A DNA stretch of 64,000 bases from Caballeronia sp. NK8 (GCF_018408855.1 NZ_AP024323.1:372001-436000), one strand, 5' to 3'. Counted from the stretch's first letter, positions 37,915 to 49,135 are shown. Notes: generated from the letters alone by a model not told the origin. Translations and numbers: made by a program.

Positions 37915-39294
37915 ATGAACGCATTCTTCGCGGACCACGCGCGCCTCGCCGAAGGCTGGCGGCGCGACGTGCTGCTCGAATGGGACGACGGCGGCACGCT
38001 CGTGCGCGTCGCGCCGGACAGCGCGCCGCCGGCGGGCGTCGAACGTGCGAAAGGGCCGGTCGTGCCCGGCATGCCGAATCTCCACTCGCACGCCTTCCAG
38101 CGTGCGATGGCAGGCCTCACCGAATATCGCGCGAGCGTCGCCGATACGTTCTGGAGCTGGCGCGATCTCATGTACCGCTTCGCCGCGAGAATCGGTCCCG
38201 AATCGCTCGCGGATATCGCGCACTGGCTCTACATCGAGATGCTGAAGGCGGGCTATACGTCGGTGTGCGAGTTCCATTACGTGCATCACGCACCCGATGG
38301 CGCGCCCTACGCGAACCGCGCCGAACTCGCCGAGCGCGTCGTCGATGCAGCCGAGCGCGCGGGCATCGGCATCACGATGTTGCCGGTGCTGTACGAATAC
38401 AGCGGCTTCAACAAGAGCGCGCCGCGCGAGGATCAGCGGCGCTTTCTGAACACGCCCGACACGCTGCTTGCATTGATCGACGCGCTCGCCCGCGCGCGGC
38501 CCGAAAACGGCGCGCGCCGATACGGTGTCGCGCCGCATTCGCTGCGGGCCGTCGGAGGCGAATCGCTCGCGGCGGTCCTCGAAGAGCTCGATGCGCGCTT
38601 CGATCATGCGCCGGTGCATATCCACGTGGCGGAACAGGTCGCCGAAGTGGAGGCGTGCGTGGCCGCGACGGGGCATCGTCCGGTCGAATGGCTTCTCGAA
38701 CGCTTCAACGTCGACGAGCGCTGGTGCCTCGTGCACGCGACGCACGTCGATGCACACGAATGCGCGCGGCTCGCGGCGAGCGGCGCGGTCGCGGGACTGT
38801 GTCTCACGACCGAAGCGAATCTCGGCGACGGCGTGTTTCCGTCGCGCGATTATCTCGATGCGGGCGGGCGCATCGGCATTGGCTCGGATAGTCATGTCGG
38901 CGTCGACTGGCGCTCGGAACTGCGTTTGCTCGAATACGGCCAGCGGCTGTGCCGTCGCCAGCGCAACGTGCTGGCATCGCCGACGCAGAGCCGTCCCGCC
39001 GACCGTCTTTTCGACGCCGCGCTCGATGGCGGCGCGCACGCGACCGGGCGGCCTGTCGGCGCGCTCGCGCAGGGAAAGCGCGCCGACTGGCTCGTGCTCG
39101 ACGACGCGCATCCGGGCATCGGCGGCCATGCGCGCGACACCTGGCTGTCGAGCGCGGTGTTCTGCGAGCATGGCGAGACGCCGATCCGCGATGTCTTCGT
39201 GTCGGGGCGCAAGGTGATCGATGCGCGCCGCCACGCGCAGGAAGACGAGGCGCTCACGCGCTATCGCGCCGCGTTGCGCGACTTGCTGGGTTGA
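37915..39294 (+). CDS. hutF: Formimidoylglutamate deiminase
   Basis: An amidohydrolase of 459 residues that converts N-formimidoylglutamate to N-formylglutamate and ammonia, the fourth step of the five-step hut route. The metal site includes HSH in PNLHSHAFQRAMAGLTEY, then VAPHSLRAV, VHIHVAEQ, LVHATHV and GSDSHVG. AAGGAGACAGG precedes ATG 37915. Its presence together with HutG rules out the one-step formimidoylglutamase (HutG2) pathway. Confidence 0.96.
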   Translation: MNAFFADHARLAEGWRRDVLLEWDDGGTLVRVAPDSAPPAGVERAKGPVVPGMPNLHSHAFQRAMAGLTEYRASVADTFWSWRDLMYRFAARIGPESLADIAHWLYIEMLKAGYTSVCEFHYVHHAPDGAPYANRAELAERVVDAAERAGIGITMLPVLYEYSGFNKSAPREDQRRFLNTPDTLLALIDALARARPENGARRYGVAPHSLRAVGGESLAAVLEELDARFDHAPVHIHVAEQVAEVEACVAATGHRPVEWLLERFNVDERWCLVHATHVDAHECARLAASGAVAGLCLTTEANLGDGVFPSRDYLDAGGRIGIGSDSHVGVDWRSELRLLEYGQRLCRRQRNVLASPTQSRPADRLFDAALDGGAHATGRPVGALAQGKRADWLVLDDAHPGIGGHARDTWLSSAVFCEHGETPIRDVFVSGRKVIDARRHAQEDEALTRYRAALRDLLG

Positions 39295-39310
39295 ACCTTA
39301 AGGTCATCTC

Positions 39311-40126
39311 ATGAACGAATCTTCGATTTTCACGCTGGAACACGGCAGCGCGCCGCTGCTGATTTCGATTCCGCACCGGGGCACGCAGATTCCTTGCGCG
39401 CTTGCCGCCGAGATGACGCCGATTGCGCAGCGCGTCGAGGATTGCGACTGGCATCTCGAACGGCTTTATGCATTCGCGCGCGATCTGGGCGCATCGATCC
39501 TGACGCCGGCATATTCGCGCTATGTGATCGATTTGAACCGTCCGCCCGACGACGCGAATCTCTATCCCGGCCGCGACACCACGGGACTGTGTCCGGTCGA
39601 TACCTTCGACAAGGCGCCGCTCTACAAGCCGGGCCGCGAGCCGTCGCGCGAACAGATCGACGCGCGCCGCGCGATGTACTGGCAGCCGTATCACGATGCG
39701 CTCGCTCGCGAACTCGACGCCTTGCGGCAGGCGCATGGCCGCGTGCTGTTGTGGGAAGCGCATTCGATCCGCTCGGTGGTGCCGCGCTTCTTCGACGGAC
39801 GCCTGCCCGATTTCAACTTCGGCACGGTGGACGGCGCGTCGGCGGCGCCGGGGCTGGCCGAGCATCTCGCAGGGATCGTCGAGCGCGATGGCCGTTATTC
39901 GACGGTGGCCAACGGGCGCTTCAAGGGCGGCTACATCACGCGGCGGTATGGCCGGCCCGGAGAGGGCGTGCACGCGCTTCAACTCGAACTGACGCAAGTC
40001 AGCTACATGGAAGAATCGGCGCCGTTCGCTTACGACGAAGCGCGCGCGAGTCGGGTTCAGCCGCTGTTGCGCGAGCTGGTAACGGCCGCGCTTGCCTATA
40101 TGACGACCGCGGCGGCTGGCGCGTGA
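39311..40126 (+). CDS. hutG: N-formylglutamate deformylase
   Basis: Last step of the hut route: N-formylglutamate to glutamate and formate. The 271-residue protein has the FGase family pattern: LLISIPHRGTQIP, SRYVIDLNRPPDDANLYPG, LLWEAHSIRSVVPRFFDG, and LQLELTQVSYMEES at the C terminus. It lies 16 bp after hutF and ends the operon; no terminator is evident. Confidence 0.96.
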   Translation: MNESSIFTLEHGSAPLLISIPHRGTQIPCALAAEMTPIAQRVEDCDWHLERLYAFARDLGASILTPAYSRYVIDLNRPPDDANLYPGRDTTGLCPVDTFDKAPLYKPGREPSREQIDARRAMYWQPYHDALARELDALRQAHGRVLLWEAHSIRSVVPRFFDGRLPDFNFGTVDGASAAPGLAEHLAGIVERDGRYSTVANGRFKGGYITRRYGRPGEGVHALQLELTQVSYMEESAPFAYDEARASRVQPLLRELVTAALAYMTTAAAGA

Positions 40127-40430
40127 ATGGCGAATTGCTGGCGAAGCCGTAATGACGGTATGCGCTGGAATCGATTGCGCACATCTTTCGAAAAGTGCAT
40201 ATCCATTAAAAACAACAACTTAGACCGCGCTTTGCGTCCGGATCGGCGGATCGCGCGAATCACGCCGCGAAACGCATTGTTGCGGTCCGGACAATTATGT
40301 TTCGTTAAAATTGGGGTTTCCCCTAAGGTCGATGCCTCCTACACTGTTTTCAAGCGAAACGAAATCAGAAACTACTTAAAAAGCTTCCGATTCGGTTTCG
40401 ATTTCAAAACAAGACTATTGGAGGTTCATC
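40127..40430. other. 304-bp region without a gene
   Basis: This AT-richer stretch between hutG and the DUF4148 gene has no convincing open frame. Its last bases (TATTGGAGGTTCATC) are the ribosome site of the DUF4148 gene, and a long promoter/leader for that gene is the likely content. Confidence 0.5.
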
Positions 40431-40757
40431 ATGATCAAGGCTTTCGTTCCCGCACTCGTCATCGCCAGCGCTCTGGCCGCTCCGACTTTCGCATTCGCAC
40501 AGGACAACGCGCCGCTGACCCGCGCTCAAGTCCGCGCCGAACTGGTTCAACTGGAAAAGGCCGGCTACAACCCGTCGGAAGATCGCGTGAACTACCCGCA
40601 GAATCTTCAGGCCGCGCAAGCGCGTGTGAACGCTGAAAACGGCGTTTCGGCTTACGGTCCTTCGACGGCCGGCACGTCGCAATCGGGTGCGGCGGCTCCG
40701 GTGGCGCGCGCTAACGTGTCGATGTCGGATCGCAACTCGGTCTACTTCGGTCACTGA
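40431..40757 (+). CDS. DUF4148 domain-containing secreted protein
   Basis: A 108-residue exported protein: signal peptide about 1-23 (ending FAFAQ), then the DUF4148 signature LTRAQVRAELVQLEKAGYNP and NYPQNLQAAQARV. A Ser/Ala/Gly-rich tail ends SVYFGH. These small periplasmic proteins are numerous in Burkholderiaceae and of unknown function. GGAGG lies 7 bases before the ATG. A hairpin (40761-40778), an unusual GCAGTA repeat tract and a terminator follow. Confidence 0.92.
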   Translation: MIKAFVPALVIASALAAPTFAFAQDNAPLTRAQVRAELVQLEKAGYNPSEDRVNYPQNLQAAQARVNAENGVSAYGPSTAGTSQSGAAAPVARANVSMSDRNSVYFGH

Positions 40758-40784
40758 TCGGAGCGCCACTTGGCGCTCAACCAG

Positions 40785-40905
40785 GCAGTAGCAGCAGGCA
40801 GTAGCGGTAGATGTGCAGCAAAGCGTTGGCAGTAGCAATACCATGCGAGAAATGCAGTTGCAGTACCGCAGTGAAGCTGTAGAGCAGTAGCGCAGTAACG
40901 CAGTA
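40785..40905 (+). repeat. Irregular GCAGTA repeat tract
   Basis: GCAGTA occurs seven times (starting at 40785, 40798, 40829, 40860, 40884, 40892 and 40900), with variants GCAGTT and GCAGTG between. The spacing is irregular. It is in the 3' region of the DUF4148 gene, between the stop and the terminator. Confidence 0.7.
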
Positions 40906-40917
40906 AGCAGCAAGTCG

Positions 40918-40950
40918 AACGCCGGCCGCTATCGAGCGACCGGCGTTTTT
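40918..40950 (+). terminator. Terminator of the DUF4148 transcript
   Basis: AACGCCGGCCGC (40918-40929) pairs with GCGACCGGCGTT (one mismatch) around TATCGA and runs into TTTTT. It abuts the convergent TetR gene. Confidence 0.8.
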
Positions 40951-41657
40951 CATTGCGCGTCGTGTTTTTCTTCGACGCGCGGAGACACCGCCCCGCACGC
41001 GCGAATCACGAGGCGCACGACTTCCTCCGTCTGTTCATCGAAGGCTTTGCGCGTGAGCGCGCGCTTGCCCTTGAGCGCACGAATCTGCGCGTCGAAGTCG
41101 GCATAGTGTTGCGTGATCGCCCAGATCATGAACATGAACGTGTCCGGCTCGACCGGCGCGAGCAAGCCGCGCGCGATCCAGCTTTCGATCACCGTCACGC
41201 GCGTATCGAGCCACGGCTTCACGCGCTCGTTGAGGATGTCCTGCATGTGATGCGCGCCGTGGATGATCTCGCTCGCCCACACTTTCGAGCCGAGCGGTCT
41301 TCTCCTCGACAACTCCATCTTCGCGCGCACATAGCCGCCGATCGCGTCGACGGGATCGTCGCTGCATTCGAAAGTGTCCGCCGCGCGATGCCAGTCCTCG
41401 AACAGGTCTTCCAGCACGCGACGATAGAGCGCGAGCTTTGTCGGAAAGTAGTAGTGCAGGTTGGCCTTCGGCAAGCCGGCGCGTTCGGCGATCATCGCCG
41501 TGCTCGCGCCTTCCAGCCCTTTCTCCGCGAAAACTTCTTCGGCGCAGGCCAGAAGCTGCGCTTCGTTGCTCTCGCGAATCTGCGCCTTGCGCCGTCGCAA
41601 GGGTGGCGCAGTGTCCGCGTTTTCCCGGACGTGGTCCGCCGTGTCGTCGTGTTTCAT
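40950..41657 (-). CDS. RutR-like TetR-family regulator of pyrimidine catabolism
   Basis: A 235-residue TetR regulator: HTH (about 30-75: EAQLLACAEEVFAEKGLEGA, then ERAGLPKANLHYYFPTKLAL) and a YcdC/RutR-type C-terminal domain (WASEIIHGAHHMQDILNERV, MIWAITQHYADFD). RutR binds uracil/thymine and represses pyrimidine genes. It is divergent from the pyrimidine-degradation operon, with an 8-bp-armed operator-like palindrome between. ATG 41657 is preferred; ATG 41687 in the same frame is possible. Confidence 0.88.
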   Translation of the reverse strand: MKHDDTADHVRENADTAPPLRRRKAQIRESNEAQLLACAEEVFAEKGLEGASTAMIAERAGLPKANLHYYFPTKLALYRRVLEDLFEDWHRAADTFECSDDPVDAIGGYVRAKMELSRRRPLGSKVWASEIIHGAHHMQDILNERVKPWLDTRVTVIESWIARGLLAPVEPDTFMFMIWAITQHYADFDAQIRALKGKRALTRKAFDEQTEEVVRLVIRACGAVSPRVEEKHDAQ

Positions 41658-42032
41658 CGTCGAATTCTTGTCCCGTGTGTGCCGCATCGTGCCTGAATCG
41701 CGCCGTTCGTGCACGCCGCGCTGCATCGCGACGAAATCTTCGCCAGAACCAGCGCCAGCGGATGCTGCATTGCAATGGCACGCTTATCGCTTGACGGTTT
41801 TCGTGTTTGCCCGCGCACGAAAGACGTTGATTTGCTTATTTTAATCGGCTACAACCTGTCCAACTGGACAGGATTTGAAGAACGCTCGAAGCATCAGAAA
41901 AAGCGTCGCCGGCAACATTCATCGCATAACAGAAACCGTGCACCGGGCGCGTGCGGCATTGCACCGCGAACGCCCGGCATGCACGAAACGAAGTCACTCA
42001 CATACGAAGTCAGATCGTAAGGAGCGAGGCGA
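41658..42032. other. Divergent intergenic region, tetR / pyrimidine operon
   Basis: No convincing gene. It holds the operator at 41855-41872 and must contain promoters for both directions. The ribosome site of the amidase gene (AAGGAGCGAGGCG) lies at its right end. Confidence 0.6.
41855..41872. promoter_or_regulatory. RutR-like operator
   Basis: CCTGTCCA-AC-TGGACAGG has perfect 8-bp arms around a 2-bp spacer, the same layout as the E. coli RutR site (TTGACCA-N2-TGGTCAA). It sits between the divergent tetR and the pyrimidine operon. Confidence 0.75.
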
Positions 42033-43313
42033 ATGAACGCTGTAACGGATGCAATCAGAGAGGCTGGTCTCGATACGTCCATCAGGGTCAACGGTCAACG
42101 TCTATGGAACAGCCTGATGACGATGGCCAAAATCGGCGCGACACCGAAAGGCGGCGTCTGCCGTCTCGCGCTGACCGATCTCGACAAGGAGGGGCGCGAC
42201 CTCATCGTTAGTTGGGCGAAGGAAGCGGGCTGCACGGTGAGCGTCGATCAGATGGGCAATGTGTTCATGCGCCGCGCGGGGCGCAACCTCGACGCATTGC
42301 CCGTGATGACCGGCTCGCACGCCGATTCCCAACCGACCGGCGGACGCTTCGACGGCATCTACGGCGTGCTCGGCGGGCTCGAAGTGATCCGCACGCTCAA
42401 CGATCGCGGCATCGAAACCGAACATCCGATCGAAGTCGTCATCTGGACCAACGAAGAAGGTTCGCGCTTCGCCCCGGCGATGGTCGCATCGGGCGTGTTC
42501 GCGGGCGTGTTCTCGCTCGATTACGGCCTCTCGCGCAAGGACGTCGATGGCAAGACGATCGGCGAGGAACTGAAGCGCATCGGCTATGCGGGCGATCTGC
42601 CGTGCGGCGGCCGCAAGCTGCATGCGGCGTTCGAACTGCATATCGAGCAAGGGCCGATTCTCGAAGCCGAGGACAAGACGATCGGCGTCGTGACCGATGC
42701 GCAAGGCCAGCGCTGGTACGAGATCACGCTGACGGGCCAGGAAGCGCACGCAGGCCCCACGCCGATGCCGCGCCGCAAGGACGCGCTGCTCGGCGCGTCG
42801 CGCGTGGTGGATCTCGTGAACCGCATCGGCCTCGACCATGCGCCGCTCGCGTGCGCGACGGTCGGCATGATGCAGGTGCATCCGAACTCGCGCAACGTGA
42901 TTCCCGGCCGCGTGTTCTTCACCGTCGATTTCCGTCATCCCGACGATGCCGTGCTCGCGCGCATGGACGCCGCGCTGCGTGAAGGCGTCGAGCGCATCGC
43001 GGGCGCGATCGGCCTGTCGACCGAACTCGAACAGATCTTCTACTACGAACCCGTGAAGTTCGATGCCGCTTGCGTGGCTTCCGTGCGCGCGGCGGCGCAG
43101 CGCTTCGGCTATTCGCATCGCGACATGGTGTCGGGCGCGGGCCACGACGCGTGCTATCTCTCGCAGGTCGCGCCGACCTCGATGGTGTTCGTGCCTTGCG
43201 TCGACGGCATCAGCCATAACGAAATCGAAGACGCGTCGCTGGAATGGATCGAGGCGGGCGCGAACGTGCTGCTGCACGCGATGCTGGAGCGCGCGTCGGA
43301 ACCGGCTTCGTAG
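42033..43313 (+). CDS. Zn-dependent N-carbamoyl amino acid hydrolase (likely beta-ureidopropionase)
   Basis: An M20-type carbamoylase/amidase of 426 residues. Metal residues lie in MTGSHADSQPTGGRFDGIYG, WTNEEGSRFAP, ELHIEQGPILE and SGAGHDACYLS; the lid domain has TGQEAHAGPTPMPRRKDAL. Related enzymes are N-carbamoyl-L-amino-acid hydrolase, allantoate amidohydrolase and bacterial beta-ureidopropionase. Because preT-preA and dihydropyrimidinase genes follow, the third step of reductive pyrimidine degradation (N-carbamoyl-beta-alanine to beta-alanine) is the best guess. First gene of the operon. Confidence 0.9.
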   Translation: MNAVTDAIREAGLDTSIRVNGQRLWNSLMTMAKIGATPKGGVCRLALTDLDKEGRDLIVSWAKEAGCTVSVDQMGNVFMRRAGRNLDALPVMTGSHADSQPTGGRFDGIYGVLGGLEVIRTLNDRGIETEHPIEVVIWTNEEGSRFAPAMVASGVFAGVFSLDYGLSRKDVDGKTIGEELKRIGYAGDLPCGGRKLHAAFELHIEQGPILEAEDKTIGVVTDAQGQRWYEITLTGQEAHAGPTPMPRRKDALLGASRVVDLVNRIGLDHAPLACATVGMMQVHPNSRNVIPGRVFFTVDFRHPDDAVLARMDAALREGVERIAGAIGLSTELEQIFYYEPVKFDAACVASVRAAAQRFGYSHRDMVSGAGHDACYLSQVAPTSMVFVPCVDGISHNEIEDASLEWIEAGANVLLHAMLERASEPAS

Positions 43314-43399
43314 GCAGCGCTTTTCTCTTTTACCTTCAGCACCGTCCGCGTCACGACACGCGGACGGCGGGTAGTCGTACGTCTTCACAAGGAACGCGC

Positions 43400-44734
43400 A
43401 TGACCCTGAAACAGACCGGCGATATCGCGAGCCATCGCCTCACGCACGAGCAACTCGCATGCGAATTCGCGGACGTCGCGCCGCTGCTCGACGCTACTGC
43501 CGCGGCAGCCGCCGCGAGCCGCTGCCACTACTGCTACGACGCGCCATGCGTGCAGGCGTGCCCGACGAGCATCGACATTCCTGGCTTCATCCGCAAGATC
43601 GGCAACGGCAACCTGAAGGGCGCGGCCGTCGATATTCTGTCGGCGAATCCGCTCGGCGGGATGTGCGCGCGCGTGTGCCCGACCGAGATTCTTTGCGAAG
43701 GTAGTTGCGTGCGCAATCATCCGGGCGACGAACCCGTGAAAATCGGCGCATTGCAACGTCACGCGACCGATTGGGCGATGGAGAAGGGCGTCGCGTTGTT
43801 CAAGCGCGCGCCGGAGACCGGACGACGCATCGCGATCGTCGGCGCAGGACCGGCGGGGCTCGCGTGCGCGTACCGGCTTGCATTGGCCGGACATCGCGCG
43901 GTGATTTTCGATGCGCGCGAGAAGCCCGGTGGCCTCAACGAATACGGCATCGCCGCGTACAAGACGGTCGAGGACTATGCGCAGCGCGAGATCGAATGGC
44001 TGTATTCGATCGGCGGTATCGAGATCAAAGCGGGGCAGTCGCTCGGCCGCGACTTCACGCTCGACGAGTTGCGCAAGCAGTACGACGCGGTGTTCATCGC
44101 GTTCGGTCTCGCGGGCGTGCGTGAGCTCGGGCTCGAAGGCGCATCGCTCGATGGCGTGATGGACGCGGTCGATTTCATCGAACAAGTGCGTCAGGCCGAT
44201 GACCTCGCGAGCGTGGCGGTCGGACGGCGCGTGGTCGTGATCGGCGGTGGCAATACCGCGGTCGATGCGTGCGTGCAAAGCCGGAAGCTCGGCGCGACCA
44301 ACGTGACGATGGCGTACCGGCGCGGCGTCGAGAACATGAGCGCGACGTGGGCCGAGCGCGAGTTCGCGCAGACCAACGGCGTGAGCATCGTCACGCACGC
44401 GAAGCCCGTGCGATTGATCGGCGATAACGGTGTCGTGACCGGCGTCGAGTTCGAGCGTGACGCGCAACGCTTCGTGATCGAAGCGGACATGGTGCTGAAG
44501 GCGATCGGTCAGACGCTCGTGCCGATCGGCGTCGACCGGGCGCTGCTGACGCTCGACGAAGGGCGCATCGTGACCGATGAAAACCGTCAGACGACGCTCG
44601 CGAAAGTGTGGGCCGGCGGCGATTGCGCGACCCATGAAGGACTCGATCTCACCGTGCAGGCCGTGCAGGACGGCAAGCTCGCGGCGGCGTCCATCGACGC
44701 CTCGTTCGAGCTGACTGCGATCAAGGCCGCCTGA
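43400..44734 (+). CDS. preT: Dihydropyrimidine dehydrogenase, flavin subunit
   Basis: A 444-residue NAD(P)H/FAD subunit that feeds electrons to PreA for reduction of uracil/thymine. The N-terminal helical Fe-S region has CHYCYDAPCVQACPTSIDIP and CARVCPTEILCEGSC. FAD binding is at IVGAGPAGLACAYRLALAG; NAD(P) binding is at VVIGGGNTAVDACV; the C terminus has VWAGGDCATHEG. AAGGAAC precedes ATG 43400. It is followed by preA after 21 bp. Confidence 0.95.
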   Translation: MTLKQTGDIASHRLTHEQLACEFADVAPLLDATAAAAAASRCHYCYDAPCVQACPTSIDIPGFIRKIGNGNLKGAAVDILSANPLGGMCARVCPTEILCEGSCVRNHPGDEPVKIGALQRHATDWAMEKGVALFKRAPETGRRIAIVGAGPAGLACAYRLALAGHRAVIFDAREKPGGLNEYGIAAYKTVEDYAQREIEWLYSIGGIEIKAGQSLGRDFTLDELRKQYDAVFIAFGLAGVRELGLEGASLDGVMDAVDFIEQVRQADDLASVAVGRRVVVIGGGNTAVDACVQSRKLGATNVTMAYRRGVENMSATWAEREFAQTNGVSIVTHAKPVRLIGDNGVVTGVEFERDAQRFVIEADMVLKAIGQTLVPIGVDRALLTLDEGRIVTDENRQTTLAKVWAGGDCATHEGLDLTVQAVQDGKLAAASIDASFELTAIKAA

Positions 44735-44755
44735 CCGATAAAGGAGCGAAAAAAC

Positions 44756-46042
44756 ATGGCCGATCTGACTTGCAACATTGCCGGCATCACGTCGCCGAAT
44801 CCTTTCTGGCTCGCGTCCGCGCCGCCCACCGACAAGGCCTACAACGTCAACCGCGCGTTCGAGGCGGGCTGGGGCGGCGTCGTGTGGAAGACGCTCGGGC
44901 TCGATCCGCACGTAGTCAACGTGAGTTCGCGCTATGGCGCGGTGCAATGGAACGGGCAGCGCATCGCGGGGCTGAACAACATCGAACTGATCACCGACCG
45001 TCCGCTCGACGTGAACCTTCGCGAGATCGAGCAGGTGAAGCGCGACTGGCCCGACCGCGCGCTGATCGTCTCGCTGATGGTGCCGTGCAACGAACGTGAC
45101 TGGAAGTGGATTCTCACGCAGGTGGAGGATACGGGCGCGGACGCGGTCGAACTGAACTTCGGCTGCCCGCACGGGATGAGCGAGCGCGGCATGGGCGCGG
45201 CAGTGGGACAGGTGCCCGAATACATCGAGATGGTCACGCGCTGGGTGAAGGAAGGCACGAAGCTGCCGTGCCTCGTGAAGCTCACGCCGAACATCAGCGA
45301 TATCCGCATGGGCTCGCGCGCGGCATTCAAGGGCGGGGCGGATGGCGTGTCGCTGATCAACACGATCAACTCGATCGTGGCGGTCGATCTCGATCAGATG
45401 GCGCCGATGCCGACCGTCGATGGCAAGGGCACGCACGGCGGTTATTGCGGTCCGGCTGTGAAGCCGATCGCGCTCAACATGGTCGCGGAAATCGCGCGCG
45501 ATCCCGAGACGCCGAATCTGCCGATCTCGGGCATCGGCGGGATTTCATCGTGGCGCGATGCGGCCGAGTTCATGGTGCTCGGCGCGGGCAGCGTACAGGT
45601 ATGCACGGCGGCGATGCACTACGGCTTTCGCATCGTCTCCGATCTCGCCGATGGCCTCTCGAACTGGATGGACGAGAAAGGCTACGCGACGCTCGACGAC
45701 ATTCGCGGCCGCGCGGTGGCGAACGTGACGGACTGGAAGTATCTCAATCTCAAGTACGACATCAAGGCGCGCATCGATCAGGACAAGTGCATCCAGTGCG
45801 GGCTGTGTTATATCGCCTGCGAGGACACGTCGCATCAGGCGATCCTGAAGGAGAAGGACGGCAAGCGGCATTTCGAAGTGGTGGATTCGGAATGCGTCGG
45901 CTGCAATCTGTGCATGCATGTGTGCCCGGTCGAGCAGTGCATCACGATGGAACGCGTCGATGCCGGCGAATACGCGAACTGGACCACGCATCCGAACAAT
46001 CCGGCTCGCGTCGTGGCAGAGGAGCCCGCGAAAGCGGCGTGA
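44756..46042 (+). CDS. preA: Dihydropyrimidine dehydrogenase, catalytic subunit
   Basis: A 428-residue FMN/Fe-S subunit, the first step of reductive pyrimidine degradation. It begins DLTCNIAGITSPNPFWLASA, has NFGCPHGMSERGMG with the catalytic-type Cys, LVKLTPNISDI and PISGIGGISSWRDAAEFM. Two 4Fe-4S motifs at the C terminus are CIQCGLCYIACE and CVGCNLCMHVCP. It works with PreT. AAAGGAGCG precedes the ATG. Confidence 0.96.
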   Translation: MADLTCNIAGITSPNPFWLASAPPTDKAYNVNRAFEAGWGGVVWKTLGLDPHVVNVSSRYGAVQWNGQRIAGLNNIELITDRPLDVNLREIEQVKRDWPDRALIVSLMVPCNERDWKWILTQVEDTGADAVELNFGCPHGMSERGMGAAVGQVPEYIEMVTRWVKEGTKLPCLVKLTPNISDIRMGSRAAFKGGADGVSLINTINSIVAVDLDQMAPMPTVDGKGTHGGYCGPAVKPIALNMVAEIARDPETPNLPISGIGGISSWRDAAEFMVLGAGSVQVCTAAMHYGFRIVSDLADGLSNWMDEKGYATLDDIRGRAVANVTDWKYLNLKYDIKARIDQDKCIQCGLCYIACEDTSHQAILKEKDGKRHFEVVDSECVGCNLCMHVCPVEQCITMERVDAGEYANWTTHPNNPARVVAEEPAKAA

Positions 46043-46109
46043 ACATAAGCAGCGCTCGTCGTCGTTGAATTTTCCATGATCAACAGCACACTCAAGCGGA
46101 GTGCATCCG

Positions 46110-47597
46110 ATGAATCAGACAGCGCATAACGTCGAGACGAGCAGTCTGTACAACGAGGACCTCGCACCGACCGGCCCGGCGCAGCGCACCTGGAAGTGGT
46201 ATCACTTCGCGGCGCTATGGGTCGGCATGGTGATGAACATCGCGTCGTACATGCTGGCTGCGGGTCTCACCGATCAGGGCATGTCGCCGTGGCAGGCGGT
46301 CGCGACGGTATTGCTCGGCAACGTGATCGTGCTGGTGCCGATGTTGCTGATCGGCCACGCGGGGGCGAAGCACGGCATTCCGTATGCGGTGCTCGTGCGG
46401 TCGTCGTTCGGCACGCAGGGCGCGAAGCTGTCGGCGTTGCTGCGCGCGATCGTCGCGTGCGGATGGTACGGCATTCAAACGTGGTTGGGCGGCAGTGCGA
46501 TCTATACGCTCCTGAATATCCTCACCGGCAACGCCATGCACGGCGCGGCGCTGCCCCTGATCGATATTTCGCTCGGTCAGCTCGCGTGTTTTCTCGTGTT
46601 CTGGGCGCTGCAACTCTACTTCATCTGGCACGGCACGGATTCGATTCGCTGGCTCGAAAGCTGGTCGGCGCCGATCAAGGTCGTGATGTGCGTCGCGCTC
46701 GTCTGGTGGGCGACGACGAAGGCGGGCGGCATCGGCTCGATGCTTTCGGCGCCTTCGCAGTTCGTTGTTGGCGGCAAGAAGGAAGGCCTTTTCTGGGCGA
46801 CGTTCTGGCCGGGCCTCACGGCGATGGTCGGCTTCTGGGCGACGCTTGCGCTCAATATTCCCGACTTCACGCGCTTTGCCCGTTCGCAGCGCGATCAGGT
46901 GATCGGGCAATCGATCGGACTGCCTTTTCCGATGGCGCTGCTTTCGGTGATTTCGGTCGTGGTGACTTCGGCAACGGTCGTGATCTATGGCAAGGCGATC
47001 TGGGACCCGATCGATCTTACGAGCCGCATGACGGGCGTCGGCGTGGGGGTCGCGCTGGTCATCCTCACGCTCGATACGATGTGCTGCAATCTCGCTGCAA
47101 ATCTCGTCGGGCCTGCTTATGATTTTTCGAGTCTCTGGCCGAAGGGGATTTCTTATCGCGCGGGCGGCATGATCACGGCGACGATCGCCATCGTCATGAT
47201 GCCGTGGAAGATTCTCGCGACCACGCAAGGGTATATCTTCACCTGGCTCGTCGGGTATTCGGCGCTGCTCGGGCCGGTTGCGGGCATCATGATGGTCGAT
47301 TACTTTTTCATTCGCGGCACAGAGCTCGATCATCGCGAACTCTTCGATGAAGACGGGGAGTATTCGTATAGCGGCGGCTGGAATATCGCGGCGGTCGTCG
47401 CGCTTCTGGTCGGCGTGTTGCCGAATTTGCCGGGGTTCTTGCATACCGCGTTTCCGGCTTCGTTTCCGGGCGTGCCGGGCTTCTTCAATACGCTCTACAC
47501 GTATGCGTGGTTCGTGGGGCTCGTGCTTGCCGCTATCGTCTATGGGTCGTGGATGAAGTTGCGGGGGAGCCCGCGGGCCGGCGTTTTGAGTGCCTGA
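46110..47597 (+). CDS. NCS1-family nucleobase:cation symporter
   Basis: A 495-residue, about 12-TM permease of the NCS1 family: it begins with NEDLAPTGPAQRTWKWYHFA, then WVGMVMNIASYMLAAGL and HGIPYAVLVRSSFG, with IVACGWYGIQTWLGG and NIPDFTRFARSQRDQVIGQ typical of the group. It probably brings in uracil, thymine or a dihydropyrimidine/hydantoin for the operon. ATG 46110 is chosen over GTG 46101 because of the ribosome-site spacing. Confidence 0.93.
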   Translation: MNQTAHNVETSSLYNEDLAPTGPAQRTWKWYHFAALWVGMVMNIASYMLAAGLTDQGMSPWQAVATVLLGNVIVLVPMLLIGHAGAKHGIPYAVLVRSSFGTQGAKLSALLRAIVACGWYGIQTWLGGSAIYTLLNILTGNAMHGAALPLIDISLGQLACFLVFWALQLYFIWHGTDSIRWLESWSAPIKVVMCVALVWWATTKAGGIGSMLSAPSQFVVGGKKEGLFWATFWPGLTAMVGFWATLALNIPDFTRFARSQRDQVIGQSIGLPFPMALLSVISVVVTSATVVIYGKAIWDPIDLTSRMTGVGVGVALVILTLDTMCCNLAANLVGPAYDFSSLWPKGISYRAGGMITATIAIVMMPWKILATTQGYIFTWLVGYSALLGPVAGIMMVDYFFIRGTELDHRELFDEDGEYSYSGGWNIAAVVALLVGVLPNLPGFLHTAFPASFPGVPGFFNTLYTYAWFVGLVLAAIVYGSWMKLRGSPRAGVLSA

Positions 47598-49121
<1,524 letters not shown>

Positions 49122-49135
49122 GTCGCGTTTGCCGA

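Noticed and set aside
40785..40905. CRISPR array in the GCAGTA tract
   Set aside because: Units are only 6 bp and irregularly spaced, with no constant-length spacers or cas genes.
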